The position numbers and the translations under genes are program-made. Under the pieces are notes generated by a model. The model was not told the DNA's origin, did not search any database, and saw only the letters and a program-made list of their open reading frames with translations. Shown here piece by piece: positions 23,200 through 35,519 of a stretch of DNA of 64,000 nt (its first letter is position 1; the number at the start of each line of letters is the position of its first letter). Source of the stretch: Heterobasidion occidentale (taxonomy: Eukaryota; Basidiomycota; Agaricomycetes; Russulales; Bondarzewiaceae); contig JBCAQO010000007.1 in NCBI GenBank assembly GCA_039111635.1, forward strand, positions 2,728,001-2,792,000, read 5' to 3'.

Positions 23200-24306
23200 T
23201 CTCTCTCTTTAACACTTGACGCCTTTCCCTAGGCAGGTTTGTGCTAAAGCTTGATGATGACGACGATGGTGATGCGCATACAATTTCCCTTGTTCTCTGT
23301 CTTTTTTTTTCAATCTCACTCCTCTGTCTCTTTATGTCAATGCATCTCGTCAACACTATGCTTCACATGTTCGGATGTTCGGATAGCGCTAGATATTGTT
23401 GTTGTTCCCATTGTTAGACCCGCATTTACGGTTGGGCGGTGCGTCTGTTGTACGAGCCCGTACGGGATGTACTGTACTTCTGTCGCAGTCGAATCGTGAC
23501 CGTTGTCGCTAGCTTCCCTTGGACTAGAACAAGATCGAAAGACTATGCTGACTCGCGAGTATGCGAACATGTCGAGGATGGGATGGAAGTAAAAAAAGAC
23601 TCTCGAACATGCCTGCTCGTGGGGTTGCGAACACATTGACCACAAGCCTCCTTGCCGTCTCGTACGGTTCTCCGGCCAGTACTGTGCTTCTGTCATGCAG
23701 TGGGACGGAACGATCATAGCCATCACAGCTTCCTTCACACGCCGTTCTCGCTACAGTACGCGACTGGATCTTCTCAAGAACTGGGATTTGACGTTGATCC
23801 GGTCAGACAGGGAGTACTTTAGCGTGGGTTGGCGCGGGTTTGGCGGTGATGTATATCATCGCCTGACCGTCTTCGGTGTGAAGTATGCAGGCTGTTCGTC
23901 CCTTCTGGTGCCTGTGCCGTACTGCGATGTTGCTAGAACTTACATCATTTGGAGTGAATACAGCACCCCTAATCCTCTTGACAAGATAAGTGAATCAAAA
24001 AGCTCCAATCAAGAACTTGGCGTAGAAGACAATAGACGATATCTGGGGGAATGCTATCCCTTTTTTGAAGTGAAGGGTGCTTGGAGTTTGACTTCAGGCT
24101 GAGTCCTTGAAATGCGCCGCCCGGAACGAATGCTCCTCGTCTAGATATCGGCACTCAGCTCCGCCTGCAAAACACAACGATGGATACTTAATCATATTTT
24201 ACACTTGAGAATCTACGAGGCCAGTGAGGGCATGTACTTTCAGTAACAAGAAAGGGCCGGATGTCCTGACTCATACGTCAACGCGATATTCGATCGACCG
24301 TCAATA
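23200..24306. other. Convergent intergenic region
   Basis: It lies between the 3' ends of glycogen synthase and NPR3. A 135-codon plus-strand frame at 23695-24102 is open but has no recognisable domain or splice context. I leave it uncalled. Confidence 0.35.
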
Positions 24307-26894
24307 TCACGACGGGTGCAGAAATATCTGGAGCTGATGCCTGTCGAGTGAGGACCGGACAGAATCAATCATCGCATCAAAACTCACGTATTCATCGTAA
24401 TGATGCAGCACCTCGCGCAGCTGCTTCCGCGAGATCTCCGCGCGGAACAGGATCTCGTCGTCGCAGCACTTGCCGTTGAAGTATCGATTGATCCTGGCCG
24501 ATCGTGGGCACGTCGCGACATAAATGATTATCAGCATCGGCGAGAACGAGCTGCTCACTGTGCAAAACGCTGGGACACGACGGCGTCCTTGCCTTCTGAC
24601 ATGGCCTCGAGCCACCTGTTTTCCTGGTAGGTCGCACGGCCTGGGTCCGGAATGATGGTCGGCACCGTGATGTCTTCCTCGCTCGTGTCTTCCGCTCCCG
24701 CCTCGCCACCCATTTCGTCTCCGGTCTCCTCCGCGTCCGGCTCGATGTCTTCGTCCGTTTCGATACCTTCGTCAAGGATCGGCGGCCCCGTGAAGTCCTG
24801 TGGAAATATATATTGTGATGCCGATGGATACCTCGTCGCCTCGCGAGCATCCTTTGGCGACAGCGGCATCCACTTCGGAGAGTCGAAGATCATGTCCATG
24901 TCCCTTTCGCTTTCGGACTGCTCGTCTTCTTGGACCATGGTCTCCTTTTCTGGACTCGACGCCTCCCCGCGCTTTTTCTTTGGAGATCGCTTGGCTTTCG
25001 TTACGCGCCGCGTCCTCTCCTTGACTGCAGGGGTCGTGACCACCCTGATCCATACGTGCAAAGTGACCAAAAGGTCCTTCTTGAGCAGCCATTGCACGAC
25101 GAGATGGTAGGCCGGGAGGAACTCCTTCGACTTGACTACAGCAGCATAGAACTGGGCCGAAGAGGACGTCGATATCGTGGAAAGGAGTTGAGGGAGAGGC
25201 GGTATGAAGGGGTCTGGGAACGCTCGGCGGAATTCTTTGGAAAGCTCAAGAATTCTTTGGGAAGCAGGGATAGCTATCAGTAATCATGGTGGTTATTGTG
25301 GAACGAACAACTCACGGCGTCTCCATCTTGAGAGGAAGAGTAAAAACGGTCTTGAGTCCCCGATGCACGACGTCAACCACCTTGGCTCTTCGATGATGGA
25401 CAAGCCATCGCACGATAGGGAAGACCTGGGATTCAAGATCCCAGTCGAGTAGAGTTGCCATATCGGCGAGACTGATGTTGAACATCACAAAGTGGTCGGC
25501 ACACAAGGTTCATCAAAGGGCACGACACTCACGACAACGTCACGTCGGCCATCTTCAAAAACGTGACCAGCTTGTCCGCCAGCATCCGATCGTCTTCGTT
25601 TACCCTTGACGCCTGCAAGCTAGCATCCAGATCCATCCACTCCTTCCCCGTGCCATCTAACAGAAGCAAGCTTTTCCAAGGCTCCAATCGCGGGAGCCTC
25701 CATGCAGAACCTAGCTCGCGAGCCCAAGAACTCCTATCCTGGCTCGAGTCGTCACCGTGGTAGGCCTGCTCGATTGCCTCGAAATCATCCTCGCTGTGAA
25801 GAAGCGAGTCGAGATGTGGTGGGAGCTGGAGTTCGAGCGGGAGGTTGTGGATTGTGATGTGCGCGAGTGAGTGTGACTTGATGGCTTCGTAAAGGGTTTT
25901 CATAGCAGGAGCGATCGACGAAACGAGGAGAGCCTGCTCCATATAGCTCTCAAATGTCATTCCTGGAGTCCTGTTCATCAGAAAAGACGGTCTGGTCCTA
26001 AGGACACGACGGACCTTTTGCTGTATAGTCGTCTTTGAGGAGTCCCAGAGCGTCGCATTCTATTTCCACAAAATTCGAGAGCACCTGTTCCTGGAAAAGG
26101 ACGGCAGTGAGAGTGAAGGCAACCTGTTCGTATATGACGTCGAAGTATTTTTCAATGTTCCCTGATGCGGATGAAGAAGGATCGGGCAAGTCAAGGACGA
26201 AGACGAGGTGGAAGGTCTGCAGCCAGGAACTTCGCTGAGATGACGGTAAAGGGGCGTTGTGCGGGTCGAGTTCTACGGACGATGCAAGGTCCTCGCCCGA
26301 CGCGCGCCTCTTCCTCGAGCCCCTGCCACGCGTGTCCCCTTTAGACTTGTCTGGTTTGAACTTCCAGACATTGTCGGGCTCGGAGCACACTGGGTGTCCG
26401 ATGAAGCACAGATCGTCCACCACCAACTCGAACTTCTGGTGACATAGGGCCGGCTGGGGACAGAGGATACTGGCGAGGAACGCAGAAGAGTAACCGAGAA
26501 AGTCGTCGTAGTCGCCCTTCAACGGCGTGTCCTCTGGCGTATCGTCGAACTCGTACCCCTCCTTGATCGGCGAGGTCCTTCCAGAGGCGGAATGAGAGTT
26601 CGAATGGGAGAACGACACCGAGCGATCGCGCATCGTATTGGGGCGTTTCCAGACATAGTCCCAATCGCCCGTGTCGATGTTCAGGGGGCCGTACGCTGTC
26701 TCACGTCCACCTGGGATGTCAGACAAGTTCGCGGCGCGCCAAGGGTTGTCGTAGTGTCCAGCGTCAGTACTCAGTATGGGCCGAGCGCGAGCCAGTCGGG
26801 GAGAAGCTTGAGGAGACGGCGGCCAGTGACATATCAGACTGCTTCCTCTGGCCGACGATGTCACCAAGGCTATAGCAAGCAGCGTCTCGGCCAT
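24307..26894 (-). CDS. NPR3: Npr3, nitrogen permease regulator-like subunit of SEACIT/GATOR1
   Basis: Npr3 with Npr2 and Iml1 restrains TORC1 when amino acids are scarce, acting at the vacuole. The start MAETLLAIALVTSSARGSSL is the longin-like N-terminus. A diagnostic NPRL3 block follows about 140 residues on: LGYSSAFLASILCPQPALCH, then FELVVDDLCFIGHPV. Then come FVLDLPDP and AFTLTAVLFQEQ, then MTFESYMEQALLVSSIAPAM and LLLDGTGKEW with LASFLKMADVTLS-like helices. Next is FNISLADMATLLDWDLESQV, then a Lys/Ser/acid-rich insert (25,000-24,640). The C-terminal helix is INRYFNGKCCDDEILFRAEI.SRKQLREVLHHYDEYV. About six exons and roughly 790 residues, typical for fungi. Downstream intron edges were read from frame continuity. 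Confidence 0.88.
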
Positions 26895-28380
26895 CCCTGC
26901 GATTATCGGCCGGATTCCGTTTCAGCGACCAGCGAAATTCCGTCCAAACATCGCGTGAGAAAGTTGACCTTCGAATCCCCGCGCATCACTCAGAAATTCA
27001 GAATCGAGAAACACAGATATCTTTGTGTACATGGCCCGCAAAAACCCTACTAGAGTTCAAAACTGTTATTGCTATCTCATATCTTCGGGTTGGGTAAGCT
27101 GTTGGGTACATGGTCCAAGTCCATCCAGTCGAATATGCTTCGCGCATGGTGGTTTCTGGAACGCAAGTCGCGCCTGCCCTCAAAGCTTCCGAGCTCTAGC
27201 CTCAAAACATACGACCAATTATACTATCTCTACAGGACGGGGAGATGGCACGAGGCTTCGAGAAACATACAGTTGTTCGACAGTGACGAGAACGGCCTAT
27301 CATGATCGCACGATACGGCAGGGAGATAGTGATTCAGAACGAGGAGCTCGCCAACAGATGCGAGGATCAACTCAAAGAGAATCCCGTTGCAAGTGCAAAA
27401 CAATCTAAGTTGGCCGTCGGCCGTTGTGGCGGTGATCACCCGCACGATGGTCTTAACGTACCAGCACTATATTTGAGAGAAACGGTGCACACCACGTTCC
27501 GATGCTGCCCTACCAGAATTCGAACGGTGTTTTATTCAGAACCTGCCGGAAAAAGCAATCGAGGAGAACAAGGAAAGCGAGCAAGAGAAGAAATAACGCG
27601 TCTTGAGAGCATTGTAAGTATTGCACCATACCTAGAAACGAAGAGGACATGAGGCCAAATATCTAGTTTTTCAGACAGTGCCTAGATCTGCACTATGGCC
27701 GTATCGATGTGGAGACCTCGGATTGTGTGCTCCGGCTGGCTAGCCAGGCTTAGCCACGGATTTACTGTACTAGAGAGGTCAGCTGGACGGCGAGCGATCC
27801 GGATTGGAAAGACAGTCGATTCAACCTGGTTCGAAGTGTGGCACATACTCATAAGACGTCACGCCCGAGCAAGCTAAGAATAATCACTGCTCCAAAAGTC
27901 GACGAGAGGTTGAGGCCCGTTGGAGATCTGTGAGAAACGACGTATTTGTCTCGTAAGACTTAGAGAGATCAACAGCCGCTGTTGCAGCACATCACCGTGA
28001 TTGACAGTATAGTTCAGCAACGATCCACGGACGTTGTAGTCCCAATCAGCCTGCCATCTGTGACGTCAACGGTGGAGACGATGAAGCATGTGAACGGCAG
28101 GTAATGGCACGGCTTTCCCTGTCGACTCGCTGAGCTTGCGGGAGAGTGCAGGAAAGGCTGGCTATGAGAGCTGTCATGATTTTGCGATTTTGTGTGCATT
28201 TTCGAGGTCGTTGGCAGAGCAGAGGGAGGCGGCAGTGTAGTCGTCTAAAGGACGCGGAGGAGAGGACCGGATCCACAGGCTCCACCTTGAACAAATAGGA
28301 ACAAACAACGGGCGAGGTGAATTCATTGTGATGCTTTCTCTGTGCCGACGCCGCAGACAATCAGCCCAATCCATTATACC
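26895..28380. other. Divergent intergenic region, no gene supported
   Basis: Nearly 1.5 kb between two divergent starts. Several 60-127 codon frames occur on the plus strand (27025-27877), but they have mixed composition, frequent alternation of frame and no motifs. The region near 28014-28360 on the minus strand is likewise unsupported. Confidence 0.4.
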
Positions 28381-31189
28381 ATGATTCCACGCCTAGGAAA
28401 ACGGTGGGCGAGCACAAAGGGCCCATCGCGCAAGGGAAGAAAGGGACACCTCTTCAATGCCGACCTTGAGCACCCTCCCACTCCTCCGGTCGAGCTCATG
28501 AGACATACCAAGCGGCGAATTGCAAAGGCAGAGCGCGATGAGCGCATGGACATCACTCTTGCCCTCACCCAGGTCAAAACGTACGCTATTTTTCCTAGTT
28601 CGGCTTCCATGTGTCTGTGCTAGGAATTTTCGCTGACGTCGTTTGTGCAGGTACATGGGAGGTTTCACCCGTCCTAGAGATCTCAGGGCGTCCAACTGGT
28701 TCCCAGGCGGTCGCTACGGCCAAGAAAGGGTTTACGAGCATCCACCCGAGTCCGCATACGAGCCCCATACCGTCTTCGTTCTTGAGTCTCGCTACTTGGT
28801 CAAACATGGGATAGGTCGCACCGATTCTTTTGAACACATCGTTGGCATCTGTCGCGAGGGCGATTTTCCCGAAATTGCCGCTATGTTCAACAGCTCACGT
28901 GCAACCCCAGAAGCACTGACGTCAATGGACAATGCGCGCTGGCCGTGGACCCGCCAGTTCAAGATCAAAGAGACGAGGTGGTGGGCGCCGGGTGAGGACC
29001 GAGCAGAGATCATTCGCAAAATGAGAGCCGGAGAGGAACTCGAGCCCGTAGATGGATCCCCTTCACAATCCTCTGAATCAGAATTCCCGTTGTATAGTCT
29101 TAAACCCCATCAGGCGCCTCCAGCGCCTCCCTCACAGACCCGCGGATACCACACTTCGACGCGCGACTCCACAACAGTCTATTTTTTCGAACGCCGCGAG
29201 ATGCACACCTCTCGCCCGCTCTCCACCGCACCCGAGTCTTCACGCATCTCCAAAGACCAGGACGACCCGGACGCCATCGTCCCAACGTACTACGTCGAAC
29301 GCAAAAAGCAGCGCGACTCCATCGAAGAACGGAAGGAGACGGAGGGCTCCCTTATGTACGAGTTGAACGCAGGCGTCCTGTCGGATGACATCGCCGCGTC
29401 CATGCGGCGCGACCCACGTAAGGTGCCCACAGAGTTTGAAGTGGACGATGGCGTCATCGTCCACCCTTCTGGATTTACTGTGCCGAGTCCTGGTGAGGCT
29501 GGAGAGTCCATGGCGGATCGCCGCCCGCGCGATCCAGCGCAGCAGACAGCAGCGGTTGCCGAGAGAGTGGGCGAAGAGGACTACACGGGCGTCAGCGCGC
29601 AGCTCAGGACACGCGTGGAGAAGGTTCCTTTCGAAGTCACCGAGATGGATGGAACGGTGCGGCATCCGTCGGGATTTGAGCCGCCAACGCCTGCCCATGA
29701 GTTCCGCACTCCTCCATTCAAGGCGCCTTTCGCTGCCGAATTGGATCCAGACGAGGTCGTACCAGAGTACTATGTTGGGCGCAAATATCAGCGAGGCGAA
29801 GAGGACGAAGAATTCTTTGCCCTCGAAACTGGCATGACGCGCCCTCCGCACAAGGTCCCATTCGAACATTTAGACGAGCATGGAAATCTGGTACATCCCT
29901 CTGGGTTCACGGTGCCATCTCCCGCCGCCGCCGGCATACCTCACTCGGAGCTCAGACTACGCGATCCCAAGAAACAGACTCTCGGCGTGCTTGAACGTGT
30001 CCTTCAGGAGAACGTGTTGAAGAAGAATGTCAATAGCGGTTTCAGCGCAGCTACTCAGCCGAAGGATGCGAAGATCCCTGTCGAAGTCGAGCACCCAGAT
30101 GGCACTATCGCGCATCCTTCTGGCTTCGTTCCTCCAACCCCGCAGTCAATGTTCAAGCGCGGATTCCACTCCGCTCCAAGGGCGCTGGCGGAAGAAGTCC
30201 ACATGCCGAATCTACCCATCTTACCCCCTAACGCGCTCGAAGGAGTAGCTGTACCAGTAGAGGGGCAAGAAGGTGCCGCTGCGGACGTAGTCGATGCTGA
30301 CGCTGACGCCGAACCCCAGGAGGACGCATCTGAAGAGGCTTCCATTCCCCAGTTCCCCGTGAAAGAACTCCGAGCACAGTATATGCCGACGCTGCGCGAC
30401 ACACCATTCTGGCGCCCGCTGATCAGCGTGACAGTCTCAACGCGCCCCCTTGCGCTGACACTAGCCCGTCTGTGCCGCTCGATGCCGCGCGGGCTCCCGT
30501 TCTACGCGAGCATCACGAACGACGATCGCAAGTGCCATTATTCCTTCTCCTCACGCATGCGCAACCTGCGGTTGAATCGCTTACATGAGCTTTCTATCGA
30601 GATGGCGCGGCTGCTCAACGGTGAGCGGGGTGGGTTTGTCGGAATGCGGTACTGCCCGAGTGACAAGGGGCGCGGCGTTGATGGCGAGGGCCTTGCGGAA
30701 CCTGTGCCTCTCGACAAGCGCGTCATGAAGGTCGGCGTGGGCGAGTGGTATCCCCGCATGCAGGAAATCAAAGAGTTGTTCGGCGTCTCTGCGCAGGCCG
30801 CAGGGTTTGATGCAATGGAAACGTTCACGCTGGACGAGAAGTGCAATCCGCTGGACGCAGAGGGGAACATCATGCCATGGCCCAAGAGGCCGGCGCCGCC
30901 GAAGTTCCGGATGAACGATTGGTTGCCGGAGGAGCTGAAGATCAAGTCTGAGGAAGAGAGCCGAGGGATGGAAGAGGAGCTCGCTAATGAAGAGGAGGAC
31001 GAGGAGGAGGACGACGCGCAGGCATTGCGGGAACAGTACAAGGCTGCGGAAAAGAAGATGATGTTTGACAGGAGGCAGCAGAACCAACGGCTCCAGTACA
31101 TCGCGCGAGAGCATCCATTGGAGGTGGCAAGGCTGCTGGCCCAACGGCACCGCAGCGTCTACATGCCCGACAGCCATCGCCTCAAGTGA
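28381..31189 (+). CDS. Large probable mitochondrial protein with internally duplicated HPSGF module
   Basis: Two exons (28381-28580 and 28651-31189) encode 912 residues. The N-terminus MIPRLGKRWASTKGPSRKGR is basic, Ser/Arg-rich and acid-free, as in mitochondrial presequences (inference). The next part contains YMGGFTRPRDLRASNWFPGG and FVLESRYLVKHGIGRTDSF. The middle holds two ~150-residue repeats. Each starts DPDxxVPxYYVxRKxQR and contains two DG-HPSGF motifs (four in total), ending PPTP. The C-terminal third (VTVSTRPLALTLARLCRSMP, FSSRMRNLRLNRLHELSIEM, FVGMRYCPSDKGRG) is well-composed and followed by a Glu-rich helix. I do not recognise the family; a mitoribosome- or expression-related role is a guess. 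The ATG at 28381 was chosen because the upstream ATG at 28331 is out of frame. Confidence 0.75.
29264..30170 (+). repeat. In-gene tandem duplication (~480 bp period)
   Basis: The codons starting at 29264 (DPDAIVPTYYVERKKQR) and at 29744 (DPDEVVPEYYVGRKYQR) begin two parallel modules of about 150 residues. In each, HPSGFTVPSP is followed by an RDP..QT element and then by HPSGF.PPTP. Nucleotide similarity is modest, so the duplication is old and kept at protein level. Confidence 0.7.
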
Positions 31190-31708
31190 TGCGTCCTGTC
31201 CACCTGGCCTGTGGTTCGTTCTTCATTTCGACACGCGCTCTTTTCGATTTCATGATTAGTGTATTCTTAATTCTGCGCCTGATGACGAATCCCTAGTCTC
31301 TCTACTCATTAGGACACGGCAAAATCTGATATATTTCGCCCCGTTGGATTGCCATCTGAACTGATCTAAACCTAACCCCGACATAGGGCTTGGACCACTG
31401 CCGTCACCGATGAAACCCAATTTCAATTGAGGGGAACTTTGCTCATGCACGCCTTGGGTTGCCTTCGCTGGTCTCAGCACGTTAAGCTTCTTTCTGCACA
31501 GCGAGCCATAGGGGCTCTTCTTCACGTTGCAGTGTCTACTAATTCAGTGCGATTTGGGCGATATCGTGCCCGCTTCTGTTAAGATGGGGAATCGGACGTG
31601 CGCGTGGCCACGTGCAGAGTTGGTATATCATACCTCGATCTCTCCATCTCTCTCCTATCCCCCATTCCCCCTCACGCACTTTTTACCCCCTCCCCTTCCA
31701 TCGTGCAA
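31190..31708. other. Intergenic, Argonaute promoter side
   Basis: It lies between two plus-strand genes. A pyrimidine-rich run (about 31640-31695, TCTCTCCATCTCTCTCC and CCCCCTCCCC) immediately precedes the Argonaute ATG, a common fungal core-promoter arrangement. No frame is supported. Confidence 0.4.
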
Positions 31709-34700
31709 ATGTCTCAGCCCATCGGACGGGTCGTCACCGTTCGAACGAACGCGTTCGAAATCAAGAAGCTCCCTGACAAAATCTTTTATCACTATGATGG
31801 TTTGTTGAGCTACTTATCATACGTTGCATCGGACTGATGTTCCACGCGTTGTTTTTCGCGTCTAGTGGGTGAGTTTTTCAATGTCAATTCACGCGTGTAT
31901 CGCAAACAGCCGTCTCTTTTTTCTTAGTCATCAGCCCCGACGTGCCTTGGGCGCGTCGACGAACCGAGATCATCGACAAATTGCAAACATCTACCGCGCC
32001 GGCTGACTTCCAGCCCCGCGCCGCGTTCGATGGAAAGAAGAACTTATATACCGTGAAAGACATCGGTCCTGGAAAGGACGTATGTACCCCTGTCGATGAT
32101 CACACTTGATGTCATTAATCTATCATTTTCAGTATGAAGTTCATATGTCAGATAATCCTGCGATAACTAGAGGTGTCTTTCACGTCCGAATTGCGTGCGT
32201 CTTAAGAATCGATAAAGGGTACGTCTCTTTTTCTGTCAACATGTGCAACTAAGTATCGAATTACATTTAAAGCATGCTGACGGACGTCATCCGAGGCAAA
32301 GTCAACGTCCAACAGGCGACGCTGGCTATCAACATTTTACAGCTGTTTCTCAGGCAGGCACCCATGATGTCAGAACCTTCCTGATTGATCGTCGATCGTA
32401 GTATTGATCAATGACTTAGGGCGCAAAAGGCGTTCAATGCGCGCTCCGTCTTCTCTCCGGAAGGCAAGCGCTCCATCGGTCGCGGCCTTGAATTATGGCG
32501 CGGGTTCTACCAGTGAGCAGCCTTCATCCTGGTCATATCTGCTCGTGCTCACATAGTTCATAGGAGCGTCCGTCCTACTGTGGGCAAGATGGTCGTGAAC
32601 ATCGACACCACCACGTCTGCCATGTAAGCTTGACACTCATATCTGCATCCTTCGCCGACTGATCCACCAGCCAGCTATTCGAGTGTTCTGCTTCACGAAT
32701 TCGCCATGGAGTTTCTGGGTATCAGGGATATCCGTGAACTCGCGCGCCTAACGCCTCAGAGTCCTCAATGGAAGAATCTGAAGGCCGTGTTGAAGAATGT
32801 TAGAATCACCACGGTCGTCCCCGCTCACAGTGCGCGGCGTAGTCGTGTGATCAGAGACCTCGTTCCACATGCGGGCGAGTATGAGTTCGGTAAGGATGGG
32901 GCTGGCATGATAAAAGTCAAGGTTTGTACCGAAGATAATACTCGCTGTCGCTGTACTCAATCATGCATATAGGACTATTATATGGAGACGTATCAGAAGC
33001 CTGTCAATCATCCGATGCTTTTCGGCGTCAAGATCAGCTCCACCGCAGTCATTCCTGCTGAGTTCTGTCAGATCGTCAAAGGGCAAATCTACAAGAAGAA
33101 GGTACCCCCGGAGCTGATGAAACAAGTCTTGGACTTTGCAGTCAAGCCACCAACAGAACGCCTCAACAACGTCTTGGATGGCGTCAGAGGAAGAGTGAGT
33201 GCCCCGATAATTGTCGCTTTTGAACTTCTAATGTTCAACGTCTTTGGACAGTTCCTGAACTATTCTCAATCTGACTTCATCGGCAGGATCGGTATGCAGA
33301 TCGACGAGGCACCCATGATGATTCAAGGCAGACAGCTCCCTTCGCCAGCTATACACTACGGCAATCAGGTCGTGATTAACCAGAGAGTAAGTCGACCACT
33401 TCCAAAACAATCGCCGTATCCCTGATAGAACAAGGACGGAGGCTGGAATGTGAAAGGACAACAATTCTTTCGACCGGCAAAGCTGAACCGCTGGGGAGCC
33501 GTCGACCTTAGTGGTTCTCTTCAACAAACCCTTCAGACATTTCTGAAGAACCTCTACGACTGTTGCCAAGCTTTGGGTATGTATCTTCTTTTTCCCCAAA
33601 GTTCCCCTTGCCTTTTCTAATTTACTCGACCAGGGATGAGTACGTCAAGCAATAACTATCTTTGTTAGAAACTTTGAAACCATAGGACTTTCCAGGCCCT
33701 AATCCGCCGAGCGTGATCGACCAGATGAATCCAAACGCTAATCTCACGAAGGTAAATTTGTCACACCATCATTTAAACTCGCAGAGTCTCTCACTTTCTC
33801 TTCAGTCCCTGAACGGACTGCGTGAAACCCATCAATTTGACTTATTAATCGTCGTCCTCCCCGACAACGCGGCAGATCTTCGCAGGGGGGTCAAAGTCTG
33901 GGGTGATTCGGTCGCGGCTTGTGCGACGCAGTGCGTGGTACGTATCAAACTGGGCTTTGATGTTACTGCCGAACTAAATCTTAACGGTTCAAAAGAAAAG
34001 AGGAAAGATCCAAAACGCCAATAACCAATACAACAACAATGTAGCTCTCAAGTAAGTGATCTCATTGTTTTCATTATCAGACTGCGGATTCAGATGGTGG
34101 ATAGGATCAACACCAAACTCGGAGGCATCAACAACTCCGTCGTAAGTCAAGCACTGAGTGCCCTTCGTACGAGCCCATTCATGGTCGTTGGTGCGTCCGC
34201 CTTCTTTTCTCAAATAAAAAACTTACCGAGAGGGCCTTACAGGTGCCGACGTCGGCCATGCGTCGTCCGGGACTCAAAGACCGTCTATTACAAGCTTGGT
34301 CGCATCGTATGACCGCGATTGCACCCAATATGCGGCATCTATTCGTGTGCAAGCGCCGAGGCAGGAAGTCATAGAGCACCTAAAAGAAATGATGGTGGTA
34401 AAGTGATTTCATTTGCAACTCTGCGACTACGGTGATGACTCTACGTTACTAGGATGCGATCAACCATTTCGGAAGTCAAAACCGCGTGGTGCCTTCCAAC
34501 ATTGTCTTCTACCGAGATGGCGTATCCGAAGGCGAGTATCAGCAGGTTCAAGAAAAAGAGACAAAGGCGATCCAAGGTATTGTGCCATCAGTTGCTCTGT
34601 GACGCTGCATCTCTTGACGCACCACCCTCCAGCGGCGTTCGATAGCGTTGTCGAGCAGAGGATGATAAAGGATGCCAAACTGCGGCTCATCTTCATCGTC

Positions 34701-35519
34701 GTTGGAAAACGGTACATGTTTTCTAACGTTCCTTTCTACCTTGGTCATTCACAAATGTCAATCGTCAGTCACCACATCCGATTCTTTCCGGAAAGGAGCG
34801 ACAGACGAGAGTAAGTTGAAATAAGGCATTCGATAGAGACCTAAAATCACTCATATGTTAACTTCAAGCACGACGGACAAGAGTGGCAACATGCCGGCCG
34901 GCCTGGTGGTCGACGAAAAGATCACCAGTCCTTATGTCCCTCTCGGGGATTTCTACCTACAGTCGCACGGTGGCCTCAAAGGCAGTGAGTGTCACCTCTT
35001 CATCTTCATTCTCACCTTCAATTATGTGGTTTCTAGCAAGTCGGCCTGGTCATTACATCATTCTTCAGAATGATCCCGCGGTTGCCACCCCAATGTAAGT
35101 CGGCATGTTGGAATACAAGATCATGATGACTGACCTCAAGTGTATATCATATATAGGCTTCAAGACTTATCTTACGCGCTGTGTCACTCATACGCACGTG
35201 CTACAAGGTCGGTTTCTATACCTGCCCCCGTATATTGTGAGTCGTCCGATTCGTTACTCTGTGGGTGATTTGAGATTGACATACTTCTTCTGACAGATGC
35301 CGACGTAAATTTCCTCCCTAAAATACCTATGATTTTCATGACTGAGTTTACCTCGTCATTTAGATTGTGTGCTCACGCGCCGCGTTTTACTTTGAAGACC
35401 ACCTTCACTTCGACTCCGATGTGGCGAGCAGCAGCAACAAAGCTTTTGATCTCGAGGATTGGGAGGCTGGTTTCAAGAAGGTCCACGCTAACATCATTTC
35501 AAGAATGTTCTTTGTCTAA
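31709..35519 (+). CDS. AGO: Argonaute (N-PAZ-MID-PIWI), 25 exons including three microexons
   Basis: This is the small-RNA-guided silencing effector. Deduced exons: 31709-31799, 31866-31868, 31928-32079, 32133-32218, 32273-32368, 32420-32512, 32564-32623, 32675-32921, 32973-33194, 33252-33386, 33429-33576, 33634-33639, 33696-33751, 33806-33937, 33996-34051, 34105-34190, 34243-34397, 34453-34576, 34633-34711, 34769-34810, 34869-34984, 35037-35094, 35157-35236, 35297-35304 and 35364-35519. The sum is 2487 nt, 828 residues in frame. PAZ: GEYEFGKDGAGMIKVK then GQIYKKKVPPEL. MID: FDLLIVVLPDN, TQCV, ALKINTKLGG. PIWI: VVGADVGHASSG (first Asp), VFYRDGVSEGEY (second Asp), the expected Glu helix RQEVIEHLKEMM, and PAPVYYAD, where Asp stands at the fourth catalytic position (His in human AGO2; Asp is common elsewhere). 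It should be slicer-competent. The N-terminus is short, with no Gly/Arg tail. Confidence 0.93.
31866..31868 (+). other. AGO: 3-nt microexon (TGG) of Argonaute
   Basis: It is flanked by TCTAG and GTGAGT and separates two introns of normal length (66 and 59 nt). Included, it gives YHYDVVISPD, the same length as the YHYELDIKPE stretch of animal Argonautes. Skipped, one residue is lost and the frame is kept. Confidence 0.55.
33634..33639 (+). other. AGO: 6-nt microexon (GGATGA) of Argonaute
   Basis: It is preceded by CGACCAG and followed by GTACGT, with flanking introns of 57 and 56 nt. Included it reads ALGMSPNPPSV; skipped it reads ALGPNPPSV, still in frame. The alternative is a single 119-nt intron, about twice the gene's usual size. 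Confidence 0.55.
35297..35304 (+). other. AGO: 8-nt microexon of Argonaute encoding the catalytic Asp
   Basis: ATGCCGAC lies between TCTGACAG and GTAAAT, with flanking introns of 60 and 59 nt. It completes PVYYAD and restores the frame for IVCSRAAFYFED. Because 8 is not a multiple of three, skipping it would frameshift the C-terminus, so inclusion is required for a full-length protein. Confidence 0.85.

Noticed and set aside
23695..24102. 135-codon plus-strand frame after glycogen synthase
   Set aside because: No domain, no splice context and it lies in a convergent intergenic gap where a UTR is expected.
34052..34080. An apparent 29-nt ultra-short intron in the Argonaute gene
   Set aside because: Using the later acceptor at 34104 gives a normal 53-nt intron and the conserved ALKINTKLGG reading; the short form inserts eight unconserved residues.
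35297..35304. Asp instead of His at the fourth PIWI position as a sign of a dead slicer
   Set aside because: Asp at this position is common in active Argonautes and PIWI proteins; the other catalytic residues are present.
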